A DNA stretch of 64,000 nucleotides, taken from positions 434,001-498,000 of the forward strand of contig OZ251537.1 in assembly GCA_965243285.1 (NCBI GenBank), in the 5' to 3' direction. Shown here one piece after another: positions 8,471 through 16,961 of the stretch (the stretch's first letter is position 1; the number at the start of each line of letters is the position of its first letter). Origin of the DNA: JAHRAW01 sp965243285. Its GTDB lineage: Bacteria > Pseudomonadota > Gammaproteobacteria > Arenicellales > Poriferihabitantaceae. Position numbers and translations under genes: made by a program. The notes below the pieces were generated by a model, which saw only the letters and a program-made list of their open reading frames with translations, was not told the origin of the DNA and did not search any database.

Positions 8471-8925
8471 TCGATATGAGGGGGTTCGGCGGCGCTGTTG
8501 GGGCGCGGGCGGGGCCGGCTTAAAATGGCGGCGCTTCTCGCCACGCTCATTTCACGCCACGCTGGCGGCGGTTATTTTGCCCGCGACCGGCGTGGCCGAT
8601 GATAACCGATGGCCAGCGCCGCCATGCTACCAAACCAGCGCCTTTGCTTGTAAGATTTGGGCTTGATGGCAACGTCGCTGGTGGTTGGGGGCGTCGGCGC
8701 GATAAAGCCCCGCCGGCCAACCACGGCCGCCATTCGACATACCCACAGCACTGGCGGCTGCGCATAATACTCGATGGCGCGGCCTGATTTTGCCCGCCTT
8801 AGCCTGGTTTTGCCGGGCGCGCATGGTAACTTTTGCCGGGCGCTGTAGGCGTCATCTTTCCAGAATCGCGAGGCGAATCCGCCGCCGAACAGCCCCAATT
8901 TTGCCCCTTCCGCCGACCTCATTCC
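8471..8925. other. Divergent intergenic region between dprA and hisB
   Basis: About 450 bp separate two diverging genes, so promoters for dprA and for the his-tat genes should lie here. I see no clear -35/-10 pair, attenuator peptide rich in His codons, repeat module or supported gene. Open frames in it have no recognisable content. Confidence 0.5.
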
Positions 8926-9516
8926 ATGACTGACCGCATTGGCCGCGCCACCCGCACCACGCGTGAAACCGACATCACAGTGACGGTGAATTTGGACGGC
9001 GCCGGCGTGGCGCGCTTAGATACCGGAGTGCCCTTTCTCGAGCATATGTTGGAGCAAGTCGCCCGTCACGGCGCCATGGATTTGGACATTACCGCCCGCG
9101 GTGATTTGCACATCGACGACCACCACACGGTCGAGGACATCGGCATCACTTTCGGCCAAGCGCTGCGCGCCGTCTTGGGCGATAAAAAGGGGTTGCGCCG
9201 CTACGGCCACGCCTATGTGCCGCTGGATGAAGCCTTGAGTCGCGTGGTGGTGGATTTTTCCGGCCGCCCGTTGCTGGTGATGCACGCGGTTTTCCCCGAG
9301 GCCATGGTCGGGCGCTTCGCCACCGCCCTGGCTCACGAGTTTTTTCAAGGTTTTTGCAATCACGCCCAAGCCACTTTGCACATCGACAATCTGCGCGGCG
9401 CCAATTCCCACCACATCGCCGAAACCATCTTCAAAGCCTTTGGCCGCGCGCTACGCATGGCGGCCGAATTCGACCCCCGGCTGGGCGATATTCCGTCCAC
9501 CAAGGGCGTGCTGTGA
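8926..9516 (+). CDS. hisB: Imidazoleglycerol-phosphate dehydratase
   Basis: Sixth step of histidine synthesis: removes water from imidazole glycerol phosphate to give imidazole acetol phosphate. I place the start at the ATG at 8926 (MTDRIGRATRTTRETDI), since the longer frame from 8833 adds residues with no family match. The metal-binding motifs are DLHIDDHHTVEDIG and, later, GANSHHIAETIFKAFGRAL. At 196 aa it is the monofunctional dehydratase without the N-terminal HAD phosphatase found in the enterobacterial fusion. First gene of the local his cluster. Confidence 0.95.
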   Translation: MTDRIGRATRTTRETDITVTVNLDGAGVARLDTGVPFLEHMLEQVARHGAMDLDITARGDLHIDDHHTVEDIGITFGQALRAVLGDKKGLRRYGHAYVPLDEALSRVVVDFSGRPLLVMHAVFPEAMVGRFATALAHEFFQGFCNHAQATLHIDNLRGANSHHIAETIFKAFGRALRMAAEFDPRLGDIPSTKGVL

Positions 9517-9601
9517 CCTCATGATGACGCCGGTTTACGGCCGTGGCGCGCGCCATGCCACCGCCGCTGATTCGAATTGTCGAGGGCTGGGCTGAGTACC
9601 G

Positions 9602-10261
9602 ATGCCGCGTATCGTTATCGTCGATTTAGGCACCGGCAATTTACGCTCGGTCAGCCAAGCGTTGGCGCATGTGGCCGCTGATGCCGACATCACCATCAGC
9701 GCCGAGCCGGCGATTATCGAATCCGCCGAGCATTTGGTGCTGCCGGGACAAGGCGCGTTGGGGGTGTGGATGGCGCGCCTAAACGCCAGCACGCCATTGC
9801 GCAGTGCGGTGTCGGCGCGGTTGCGCAGCGGCCCGGTGTTGGGTATTTGCCTCGGTTTGCAGGCGCTGTATACCGCCAGCGAAGAAAACGGCGGCACCCC
9901 GGGGCTGGGGTTGTTAGACGGCATGGCGCGACATTTTGCCGGCGCCATGGCGGGCGGCAAAAAATCAGCCGCCGACGGCGCCCTTAAAATCCCCCACATG
10001 GGCTGGAATCGCGTGCGCCAAATTGGCGCGCATCCGCTGTGGCATGGCATCGCCGACCAACAGCGTTTTTATTTTGCGCACAGCTACTTTGTACACAGCG
10101 CCAGCGGCGACGAAGTGGTCGGCGAGTGCGAACATGGCATCGTTTTTGCCGCCGCCGCGGCCCGCGACAACCTATTCGCCACCCAATTCCACCCCGAAAA
10201 AAGCCAACGCGCTGGGCTGCAGTTACTAAAAAATTTCGTCAACTGGAATGGCGTGATTTAA
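9602..10261 (+). CDS. hisH: Imidazole glycerol phosphate synthase, glutaminase subunit
   Basis: Class I glutamine amidotransferase that feeds ammonia to HisF. The nucleophile elbow is GICLGLQALY and the His-Glu of the triad are in FHPEKSQ near the C-terminus. A Gly/Ala/Lys-rich stretch of about 15 residues (AGAMAGGKKSAADGA) sits after position 115 and is longer than in most homologues. It follows hisB after 85 nt and precedes hisA, with an unusual AT-rich gap between hisH and hisA. Confidence 0.94.
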   Translation: MPRIVIVDLGTGNLRSVSQALAHVAADADITISAEPAIIESAEHLVLPGQGALGVWMARLNASTPLRSAVSARLRSGPVLGICLGLQALYTASEENGGTPGLGLLDGMARHFAGAMAGGKKSAADGALKIPHMGWNRVRQIGAHPLWHGIADQQRFYFAHSYFVHSASGDEVVGECEHGIVFAAAAARDNLFATQFHPEKSQRAGLQLLKNFVNWNGVI

Positions 10262-10442
10262 AATTGCATGGATTTAAATCATGCGCATGGATTCATGTGA
10301 TTTATGTTGATTCATATGTATTAATTTTTACTGTAGATATGCATCGATTCAAATATATTAATTCAAACATTTTGCTTTACTTATTTGCGACCTTAGTTTT
10401 GCGACCTTAGTGAATTTTAATTCAATCCTATAAATTTAAATC
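10262..10442. other. AT-rich insertion between hisH and hisA, bounded by a 13-bp direct repeat
   Basis: This spacer is strikingly AT-rich against GC-rich flanks. ATTTAAATCATGC occurs at 10272-10284 and again at 10434-10446, the second copy containing the hisA start codon. GCGACCTTAG is also repeated in tandem near 10387-10410. No open frame of note. The structure looks like an inserted or duplicated segment within the operon. Confidence 0.5.
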
Positions 10443-11192
10443 ATGCTGCTGATTCCCGCCATCGATTTGAAAGACGGCAAATGCGTGCGCTTGCGGCAGG
10501 GCAATATGGATGAGGCCACGGTGTTTTCCGATGACCCGCTGGCCACCGCGCGGCGCTGGGTCGAGGCCGGCGCCCGCCGGCTGCACATCGTAGATTTAGA
10601 CGGCGCCTTCCGCGGCGCGCCGGTGAATGCCGCCGCGATTCGCCGCATCGCCGCCCAGTACCCCGAGTTGCCGATTCAAGTGGGCGGCGGCATCCGCTGC
10701 TGCGCCGATGTGGCGCGCTACTTAAACGCCGGCGTGCGCTATGTCATCATCGGCACGCAGGCGGTGCGCGAGCCGCATTTTGTACGCGAGTTATGCGCGC
10801 GATTTCCGCGCCAGGTGATGCTCGGTTTGGACGCCAAAGATGGCCAAGTGGCCACCGACGGCTGGGCGAAATTATCACCGCACAACGCGGTGGATTTAGC
10901 GCAGCGTTGTGCCGCCGATGGAATCGCCGCCATCATCTACACCGACATCGCCCGCGATGGCATGATGCAAGGCGTCAATATCGCAGCCACGCAGCGCCTG
11001 GCCGAGGCCGTCGATATCCCGCTCATCGCCGCCGGCGGCATCCACCATATCGACGAAATACGAAAATTGGCGGAAATTTCCGCGTCCGGCATCATCGGCG
11101 CCATCAGCGGGCGGGCGCTGTACGAAGGCGCTCTGGATTTCGCCGCCGGGCAACGAGCCGCGGATGAAATCGTCGCCGGCGGCGCTATATAA
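10443..11192 (+). CDS. hisA: ProFAR isomerase (phosphoribosylformimino-AICAR-P isomerase)
   Basis: Fourth step of histidine synthesis, an Amadori rearrangement on a TIM barrel. The catalytic aspartates are in the N-terminal PAIDLKDGKCVRL (Asp8 region) and in GLDAKDG near residue 129. The two phosphate-binding glycine motifs are VGGGIR and AAGGI. Length 249 aa. The start ATG is part of the 13-bp repeat described for the upstream spacer. Confidence 0.96.
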   Translation: MLLIPAIDLKDGKCVRLRQGNMDEATVFSDDPLATARRWVEAGARRLHIVDLDGAFRGAPVNAAAIRRIAAQYPELPIQVGGGIRCCADVARYLNAGVRYVIIGTQAVREPHFVRELCARFPRQVMLGLDAKDGQVATDGWAKLSPHNAVDLAQRCAADGIAAIIYTDIARDGMMQGVNIAATQRLAEAVDIPLIAAGGIHHIDEIRKLAEISASGIIGAISGRALYEGALDFAAGQRAADEIVAGGAI

Positions 11193-11283
11193 GTGAATGG
11201 TTGCGCGAATTTGCGTGTCTGAATTTGAGTATCTGAATGTTAATATCACCCGGTTAATTTCTGAATTTCGACGAATTTCGACC

Positions 11284-12054
11284 ATGGCGCTGGCCAAACG
11301 AATCATTCCTTGTCTGGATGTGGACGCCGGGCGGGTGGTCAAGGGCGTCCGCTTCACGGATTTGGTGGACGCCGGCGACCCGGTCGAGGCGGCGCGGCGC
11401 TATGACGCGCAAGGGGCGGATGAAATCGCCTTCCTCGACATCACCGCCAGCGCCCAGCGCCGCGACACTTTGCTGCCGGTGGTCGATGCCGTGGCCGGCG
11501 AGGTGTTTATTCCGCTCACCGTCGGCGGCGGCGTGCGGCGGCTAGAAGATGTGCGCAATTTGCTGTGCGCCGGAGCCGATAAAGTATCGATAAACACCGC
11601 CGCCGTGGAACGCCCGCAATTTATCCGCGAGGCCAGCGAACACTTCGGCAATCAATGCCTGGTGGTCGCCATCGATGCCAAGCGCGTCGCTGCCGCCGGT
11701 GCCCCGCGCTGGGAAATTTACACCCACGGCGGCCGCCGACCCACCGGTCTCGATGCCATCGACTGGGCGGTCAACATGGTGAATTTGGGCGCCGGGGAAT
11801 TGCTGGTGACCAGCATGGACCGCGATGGCACCCGCGACGGCTTCGACCTCGCCTTGACGGCGCAAATCGCCGCCGCGGTGAGCGTGCCGGTCATCGCCTC
11901 CGGCGGCGTCGGCGGGCTGCATCACCTCGCCGACGGCGTGCTCGGCGGCGGCGCCGATGCGGTGTTAGCGGCCAGCATCTTCCATTTCGGCGAGCACACC
12001 ATCGCGGACGCCAAACAATTCATGGCCGCAAAAGGCATCGAAGTGCGGCTGTAA
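11284..12054 (+). CDS. hisF: Imidazole glycerol phosphate synthase, cyclase subunit
   Basis: Closes the imidazole ring using ammonia from HisH, releasing AICAR. The start at 11284 gives the conserved MALAKRIIPCLDVDAGRVVKG; the frame is open from 11197 but the added residues are atypical. Catalytic Asp11 (CLDVD) and the Asp near 130 (AIDAK region) are present, with phosphate sites VGGGVRR and ASGGVGG. Length 256 aa. The 91-bp gap after hisA is AT-rich. Confidence 0.96.
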   Translation: MALAKRIIPCLDVDAGRVVKGVRFTDLVDAGDPVEAARRYDAQGADEIAFLDITASAQRRDTLLPVVDAVAGEVFIPLTVGGGVRRLEDVRNLLCAGADKVSINTAAVERPQFIREASEHFGNQCLVVAIDAKRVAAAGAPRWEIYTHGGRRPTGLDAIDWAVNMVNLGAGELLVTSMDRDGTRDGFDLALTAQIAAAVSVPVIASGGVGGLHHLADGVLGGGADAVLAASIFHFGEHTIADAKQFMAAKGIEVRL

Positions 12055-12130
12055 GCGGCGCCGTCATCGCCACTTTAATCGCGACTTTCGCCAATTTACC
12101 GCCCCGATGCCCTATTGAAAATTCATTTTA

Positions 12131-12544
12131 ATGGTCATGAATCACCCCCCGGAAAACGACGCGCTGCTGGCGCAAATAAAATGGGACCAGGCCGGGTTGG
12201 TGACCGCCATCGCCCAAGAGTACGATAGCGGCACGGTGCTCATGGTGGCGTGGATGGACCACGCCGCGCTGGCGGCGACGTTGGCCGAGGGGCGGGCGGT
12301 GTATTATTCGCGCTCGCGGCGCCGGCTGTGGCGCAAGGGTGAGGAATCCGGCCACATCCAAAAATTGCGGGAAATTCGTCTGGATTGTGATGGCGATGCG
12401 GTGCTGATGCAGGTCGAGCAAATCGGCGGCATCGCCTGCCACACCGGTCGGCATCATTGCTTCTACCGACGCTGGCGTGATGGCGACTGGCGCGAGGTGG
12501 AAGCGGCGCGCAAAGACCCGCGCGACATTTATCGGCGCGCGTAA
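12131..12544 (+). CDS. hisI: Phosphoribosyl-AMP cyclohydrolase
   Basis: Third step of histidine synthesis, a zinc hydrolase acting on PR-AMP. Motifs seen: VAWMDHAALAATL, YYSRSRRRLWRKGEESGH, LDCDGD and CHTGRHHCFYR, including the metal-binding Asp and Cys residues. It is the monofunctional form (137 aa); the PR-ATP pyrophosphatase (HisE) domain is neither fused nor encoded next to it. The start could be ATG at 12131 or 12137. tatA follows 90 bp downstream. Confidence 0.95.
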   Translation: MVMNHPPENDALLAQIKWDQAGLVTAIAQEYDSGTVLMVAWMDHAALAATLAEGRAVYYSRSRRRLWRKGEESGHIQKLREIRLDCDGDAVLMQVEQIGGIACHTGRHHCFYRRWRDGDWREVEAARKDPRDIYRRA

Positions 12545-12634
12545 AAGCGCGCTATTATCGGGGCGACCGGTGAATTACACTCAGGCCGCCCCACGCGACG
12601 GCATCCCAAACCAACACTTTGCGGAGATTAAATC

Positions 12635-12952
12635 ATGGGCATAGGCGGCATTGGCATCTGGCAGTTACTGATTATTTTGGTTATCGTGTTGCTGTTGTTT
12701 GGCACCAAAAAACTGAAAAACCTCGGCGGTGACCTCGGCGGCGCCATTAAAAGCTTCAAAAAGGCGGTGCTCGATGACAAGGGCGAGGAGGCTGAAAGCG
12801 ACGCATCCCGCCCCGCAGATTTAACCGATGAACGGCCGGCAGAGCAGACCAGCGCCGCGAAATCGACCGCGAAATCGACCAAGCCATCGGCTGCTAAATC
12901 GGCTAAGCAAAGTGCCGATAAAAGTGCCGCAAAGCATGCTGACCATGCATGA
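12635..12952 (+). CDS. tatA: Twin-arginine translocase subunit TatA
   Basis: Forms the pore-like assembly of the Tat pathway, which exports folded proteins. One N-terminal membrane helix (WQLLIILVIVLLLFGTKKLKNLG) precedes an amphipathic helix with the FGTKKL hinge. The C-terminal half is a hydrophilic Ala/Ser/Lys repeat tail with KSAKQSADKSA-type runs, usual in kind though long. Length 105 aa. Confidence 0.94.
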   Translation: MGIGGIGIWQLLIILVIVLLLFGTKKLKNLGGDLGGAIKSFKKAVLDDKGEEAESDASRPADLTDERPAEQTSAAKSTAKSTKPSAAKSAKQSADKSAAKHADHA

Positions 12953-13060
12953 GCGTAAACTCGTTTAGCCGCCAATTCGCTCGCTAGCGGTCGCGTATTT
13001 TCGCCACCGCTGCCGCTTGGCAACAATTTTATCGTTGCATTATTTCGCCCGCGCACATGC

Positions 13061-13657
13061 ATGTTTGATGTCGGTTTTTGGGAGCTTGCGATAATTGGCG
13101 TCGTTGCCCTGCTGATTATCGGCCCCGAGCGCTTGCCGGCGGCGGCGCGCACTGCCGGCCTGTGGCTCGGCAAAGCCCGCCGTATGTTGAGCGATGTGAA
13201 AGCCGACATAAACCGTGAACTAAAAGAACAAGACATCGCCGACCTCGGCGCGCTGCAAGATGACTTGCAAGGCACGGGCGCGAAATTCAAACAAGCCACC
13301 GCGGATTTGCACGCATCGGCGCGCGATGCATCAGCGGCTGGCAAAGAATTCAGCGCCGCCTTTCAGCAAGCCGCGCCGGATAATGCGCCGGCCGCCGCCC
13401 CACCCGTCGCCGGCAAAAAAACCGGCAAAAAGACCGGCAAAAAAGCCCAGGCGGCGAAACAGCCGCGTGCGGCTAAATCCAGCGTCAAATCGGCCGCCAA
13501 ATCGGCCCAGAATATCGAGCAACCCGATAGCGCGCGCTCAGTTGGCAGCCGCGTCGCCAAAAAATCCACCACCAAAAAAACCACCAAAAAACGCGCGGCG
13601 CGCAAATCTGATTCGACTAAACCCGCTAAATCCACTAAATCCGCTAAATCCACATGA
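13061..13657 (+). CDS. tatB: Twin-arginine translocase subunit TatB
   Basis: Works with TatC in binding twin-arginine signal peptides. The start MFDVGFWELAIIGVVALLIIGPERLP is diagnostic: a short membrane helix with the conserved Glu (residue 8) and the GPERLP hinge. An amphipathic and coiled region follows to about residue 100. The tail is Lys/Ala/Ser/Thr-rich with KKTGKK and TKKTTKK runs, ending in KPAKSTKSAKST. Its stop overlaps the tatC start by 4 bp (ATGA). Confidence 0.94.
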   Translation: MFDVGFWELAIIGVVALLIIGPERLPAAARTAGLWLGKARRMLSDVKADINRELKEQDIADLGALQDDLQGTGAKFKQATADLHASARDASAAGKEFSAAFQQAAPDNAPAAAPPVAGKKTGKKTGKKAQAAKQPRAAKSSVKSAAKSAQNIEQPDSARSVGSRVAKKSTTKKTTKKRAARKSDSTKPAKSTKSAKST

Positions 13658-14406
13658 CCGCCAGCCCGGAGACCGAAGGCTCGCTGGTGTCGCATTTGGT
13701 CGAGTTGCGCAATCGATTATTGCGCGCCATCGGTGCCGTACTGCTGGTTTTTTTGGCGCTAGCGCCCTTCGCCAATACCTTATACGAGGTGTTGGCGGCG
13801 CCGCTGATGTCAGCCTTGCCCGCGGACAGCAGCATGATCTCCACCGAGCCGCACGGCCCATTTTTTGTACCCTTCAAGTTCGCCTTCGCTTGTGCTTTTG
13901 CAATCGCGGTGCCGTATTTGCTTTATCAAATATGGTCGTTCGTCGCGCCGGGGTTGTATTCCCATGAGAGGCGGCTGGTGGTGCCCTTGTTGCTATCGAG
14001 TAGCGTGTTGTTTTATCTCGGCATTTTGTTCGCGTATTTCGCGGTTTTCCCGCTCATCTTTCAGTTTTTTGCCAGCACCACTCCGGACGGCGTGGCCATG
14101 ATGACCGACATCAACGCCTATCTCAGTTTTGTCATCAAACTTTTTTTCGGCTTCGGCATCGCTTTTGAAGTGCCGGTGGCCACGGTGCTGATGATTCGCA
14201 TGGGTCTAACCACGGTCGAGAAGTTGAAAACAAAACGCCCCTACATCATCATCGGCGCTTTTGTCATGGGTATGCTGCTGACCCCGCCGGATATTTTCTC
14301 GCAAACCTTGTTGGCGATTCCGGTTTGGTTGCTGTTCGAGATTGGGCTAATTTGCGCGAGATATATGGGCAATAAGCCGGCGCAAGAACAAGATTTGTCG
14401 CGCTAG
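13654..14406 (+). CDS. tatC: Twin-arginine translocase subunit TatC
   Basis: Polytopic receptor of the Tat system. Six membrane spans are visible in 250 aa, beginning with the conserved N-terminus SLVSHLVELRNRLLRA. Family signatures include FVPFKFAFACAFAIAVPYLLYQIWSFVAPGLYSHERR, with the conserved periplasmic and cytoplasmic glutamates. Translationally coupled to tatB. The sequence downstream is mobile DNA, so this is the end of the his-tat gene set here. Confidence 0.96.
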   Translation: MTASPETEGSLVSHLVELRNRLLRAIGAVLLVFLALAPFANTLYEVLAAPLMSALPADSSMISTEPHGPFFVPFKFAFACAFAIAVPYLLYQIWSFVAPGLYSHERRLVVPLLLSSSVLFYLGILFAYFAVFPLIFQFFASTTPDGVAMMTDINAYLSFVIKLFFGFGIAFEVPVATVLMIRMGLTTVEKLKTKRPYIIIGAFVMGMLLTPPDIFSQTLLAIPVWLLFEIGLICARYMGNKPAQEQDLSR

Positions 14407-14500
14407 GCAACCCAACTTATTGATGTGCGCCAATTGTTGCGTTGATGGTCGTAGCAACCAGTTGCATCCATCGGATTGATTTTGGGGCTGCCCTAGATAA

Positions 14501-15048
14501 CTAGGCCAAATCCGCCTTAACCCATGGTTTTAACTGGGCTAATTGCGCCGTTGGTTTGGGGTTGTTAAAACGCCACTCGCATTCCTTACAAATACATACG
14601 GAAATTGCGCGCGGCACGCCGTTGAACTTACATCCTATTGTCGCTTCGCTTAGGCGCCAAAAATTCTCAATGCCATTAATGTGATTTCTGTGCGCGGCGA
14701 ACAATTTTGAGTGGTTGATTCGATAGCGCTTAAAACCCGCCACATCGAGCGCATGATAGGCTCGGGAAGCAGTCGTTATAAACCACGCTATCGGGCGCGG
14801 TGTTTGAACATGTGGTCTTTAATGATGGCAATGTGCGCGCTTTGGCGTCCGCAATAATGACCGCAACACCGCCCGCCGCGCTGTAACAAGCCAAAAACTA
14901 AAAATTTTGCCCGCTGCGTCGCGCCCGCGTTTGCCTTATGCCGGGCGCCGCCAAAATACGACTCATCAACTTCTATTTCGCCGCTCAAATAACGCGCCAT
15001 GGTTTCTAATTGCAGCGCAGATATATGCCGCAGTCGATAGAAATAATA
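14501..15048 (-). pseudogene. IS1595-family transposase, C-terminal part (frameshifted)
   Basis: Translated on the minus strand from 15048, the sequence reads YYFYRLRHISALQLE, then GEIEVDESYFGGARHK, VFGLLQRGG, later KRYRINHSKLFA, HINGIENFW and LKPWVKADLA. These are the ISXO2-like DDE domain signatures: the DESYFGG aspartate, the NHSKLF and HINGIENFW blocks and the C-terminal CEWRFNNP block. Two frame changes near 14770-14790 separate the PDSVVYNDCF block from AYHALDVAGFKRYRINHS. The N-terminal part lies at 16834-16961, beyond the nested insertion. Inactive as it stands. Confidence 0.85.
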
Positions 15049-15180
15049 GGGATTTATATATCTAAATCTGCAGTTCGGTTGGCGGTTTTTGAGGTCAGCG
15101 GCTGATTTAGGGGACTGCGGTTGATTTTTGCTTTGCTTTTTATTTGGCTTTTGGCTTTGGGCTTTGGCTTTTAACGTTTT

Positions 15181-15247
15181 ACTCCCCTTAGCTTCATCTG
15201 GGGGGAGTCAAATCAGGCGGCTTTATCGCCTGATTTGGTGGGGGGCT
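15181..15247. repeat. Double stem-loop repeat module (copy 2, inverted)
   Basis: Stem 2 pairs ACTCCCC (15181-15187) with GGGGAGT (15202-15208); stem 1 pairs AAATCAGGCG (15210-15219) with CGCCTGATTT (15227-15236). A GGTGGGGGG run follows. Orientation is opposite to copies 1 and 3. Confidence 0.7.
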
Positions 15248-15382
15248 GTCGAGGTTGGTCTTTTTGCTTTTGCCTTTAAATCTCCAACTCATTAGCCCAA
15301 ATGAGGGGAAAGGTAGAAACCAAAAGCCAAGTCAAAAGCCAAGTCAAAAGCGAAAAGCAAAAGCCGAGTCAAAATCAAAAGT

Positions 15383-15455
15383 CCCCCCCACCAAATCAGC
15401 CCGAGCCTATCGGCTCGGGCTGATTTGACTCCCCCCAGATGAAGCGGGTGTTCTA
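15383..15455. repeat. Double stem-loop repeat module (copy 3)
   Basis: Stem 1 is a perfect 15-bp hairpin: AAATCAGCCCGAGCC (15393-15407), loop TATC, GGCTCGGGCTGATTT (15412-15426). The outer AAATCAG...CTGATTT is shared with copy 1 but the inner part is different and still paired. ACTCCCCCCAGATGAAGCGGG follows, with stem 2 incomplete because the right half is replaced by AT-rich DNA. Confidence 0.7.
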
Positions 15456-15675
15456 AAACTCGGGTTTGGTTATTTTAATATCGCAAAGTAAAATGCTGTA
15501 TTTTGATTTTTCTGCGGGTGATTATTGAAAAAAAAGTGAGGAATATCACATATCAATAATTTATCAATAATTTATTAATAATTTTTATTATAGTTAACTA
15601 AAGTATGTAAAATAAATGGCTATTACAACAAGTAAATCGTTATTACATTCTTTTATGTGGCTAAAAAACATGTTT

Positions 15676-16573
15676 TTAGATCATTTTTGGCTGCCATAGC
15701 GCTATTAACCGATTGACATTATAAGCCACCGCGTGCATGCCAAATTCAAGACCCACCGCGGCTAATCCACGCCGCCTAAATCTATTCAACTGCTGCACGC
15801 CGCGTATCATTGAATATACTGTCTCAACTGATGCAGCGCGTAAGTTGGAATATTTCCGCGGGTCTTCTCCTGCCATGCTTGCCCTCCAAACAGCCATTTC
15901 CGCATCGCCATGATAGCGATATATAACACGACCTGTTTTTGATGTAGTGCACTTCGATTTCAGCGCGCAAGCGCCACAACTTTTACTCGCGTATCTGACT
16001 CTGTTTGCTTCCATATAGGTCTCTATAAGTCGATGGCCAGCAAGGCATGTATAACTATTGCTCTGCTCGTCAAAAATAAAATTTCTTTTATCAAAAACAC
16101 CGCAGCTTTTCTCACGGCAGCGAACTTTTATACTGCGGGCAAATGCCGCCACAAACCCACTGCGCCGCTAAATTAAAACGAGCGAATTTCTTTATCCCGC
16201 GCAGCGAATGCACGCCGTTGATGATGGCCAGCACGATCAACCCCATCATCGCCATCGGTGCATAGGGCGCTCTGCCGGTGTGTGAATAGGCGGACTCAAA
16301 GGCGCGCCAGTTTTGTTCTTTTAGTAGGTCGCGAATAATAAAAGCATCGCGCTCGCCATTTTCTTCTAAATATTGTTTCAACGGCAAGGTGCCGTAATAC
16401 AATTTATTAGGCTCGCCGGTTATAAATTTTCTACCGTTGGCAGCAAGAGTCATCGCCTTCTTGGCAACTTGCGGCATGCTATTGAACATACTGCACTGCG
16501 TAGATAGATGCGCGGTGTATGATTTTGTGGAAGGCATGATAATATTTTGATGGCAAGTGATTGAATGCATCAA
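15676..16573 (-). pseudogene. IS1182-family transposase remnant with internal deletion
   Basis: Two overlapping frames on the minus strand carry the two ends of one protein. The first (16573-16112) has the N-terminal DUF772-like block, with GRAPYAPMAMMGLIVLAIINGVHSLRGIKKFARFNLAAQWVCGG. The second (16152-15676) has the C-terminal block SYTCLAGHRLIETY, CGACALKSKC, RYHGDAEMAVWRA and GLEFGMHAVAYNVNRLIALW. The central DDE catalytic region, some 200 or more residues, is missing at the junction near 16140, where the frame also shifts. It cannot be active. Locally AT-rich compared with the core genes. Confidence 0.8.
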
Positions 16574-16592
16574 TAGAATGCATCAATGGAAT
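16563..16592. repeat. Short direct repeat GAATGCATCAAT
   Basis: GAATGCATCAATA and GAATGCATCAATG occur in tandem just upstream of the IS1182-type remnant, followed by a third partial GAATG. Confidence 0.5.
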
Positions 16593-16651
16593 GTTGTAAG
16601 CGCCTATTGTACCTTTTTTGATAAATGATTTCAGAGTAAAATATCAAACAA

Positions 16652-16801
16652 GGGGGCTTTTCGCACACCCTCTGAAGCGGGGGGAGTAAAGCGTAACAGC
16701 CAAAGCGAAAAATCAAAAGCGAAAGCGAAAGCGAAAGCGAAATCAAAAGCCAAAAGCCAAAAGCAAAAGCCAAAAGCCAACATCAAAAACCAAACCCACC
16801 G
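16652..16801. repeat. GCTTTTCGCACACCC arm followed by AAAGCG/AAAGCC tract
   Basis: GGGGGCTTTTCGCACACCCT and then CTGAAGCGGGGGGAGT (16652-16687) match the arm of the inverted-repeat element at 1579-1612. GAAAGC-type and AAAAGCC-type tandem units run to about 16795, directly before the right terminal repeat of the composite unit. Confidence 0.6.
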
Positions 16802-16833
16802 TGCAGATTTAGATATATAAATCCCAAATAATA

Positions 16834-16961
16834 GAACGCAGTATGCACATTAACGCCAACCAAATCCGCCGCACATCGCGCCGTCGCTGCAGCAACAAAA
16901 TGCTCGATTCATGCTCGACTAATGGCCGCTGTTTAGGGCGGCTCAATTTGCTCTTTCTCAT
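16834..16961 (-). pseudogene. IS1595-family transposase, N-terminal part (frameshifted)
   Basis: From the ATG at 16961 the sequence reads MRKSKLSRPKQRPLVEH. An 11-bp tandem duplication (TCGAGCATGAA) near 16899-16919 then shifts the frame. In the restored frame it continues EHFVAAATARCAADLVGVNV and HTAFYYF, typical of IS1016-like transposases. The reading continues at 15048 after removal of the nested unit. Confidence 0.8.

Larger units (their letters stand above)
15073..15675. other. Non-coding left part of the composite unit
   Basis: Contains AAAGCC-type tracts (about 15125-15175 and 15320-15385), the two stem-loop modules listed separately, and from about 15460 an AT-rich stretch with repeated ATCAATAATTTATCAATAA units near 15553-15595. 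No gene is supported. Confidence 0.6.
15049..16825. mobile_element. Composite unit with perfect 24-bp terminal repeats nested in the IS1595 element
   Basis: The unit begins GGGATTTATATATCTAAATC plus TGCA (15049-15072) and ends with the exact inverted copy (16802-16825). AAATAATA flanks it on both sides (15041-15048 and 16826-16833). Deleting the unit plus one AAATAATA restores the transposase reading frame VHTAFYYFYRLRH, which independently proves the boundaries. Inside are two double stem-loop modules facing each other, AAAGCC-type tracts, an AT-rich segment and an IS1182-family transposase remnant. The terminal repeats do not match the IS1595 ends, so a different transposase presumably moved it; I see none intact. 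Confidence 0.82.

Noticed and set aside
8572..8922. 116-codon minus-strand open frame in the dprA-hisB spacer
   Set aside because: No recognisable motif or ribosome binding site, and competing frames cover the same stretch.
15181..15450. Two stem-loop modules considered as a CRISPR array or as intrinsic terminators
   Set aside because: There are no regular spacers and the copies are inverted to one another, which excludes CRISPR. No T run follows the stems, so ordinary intrinsic termination is not supported.
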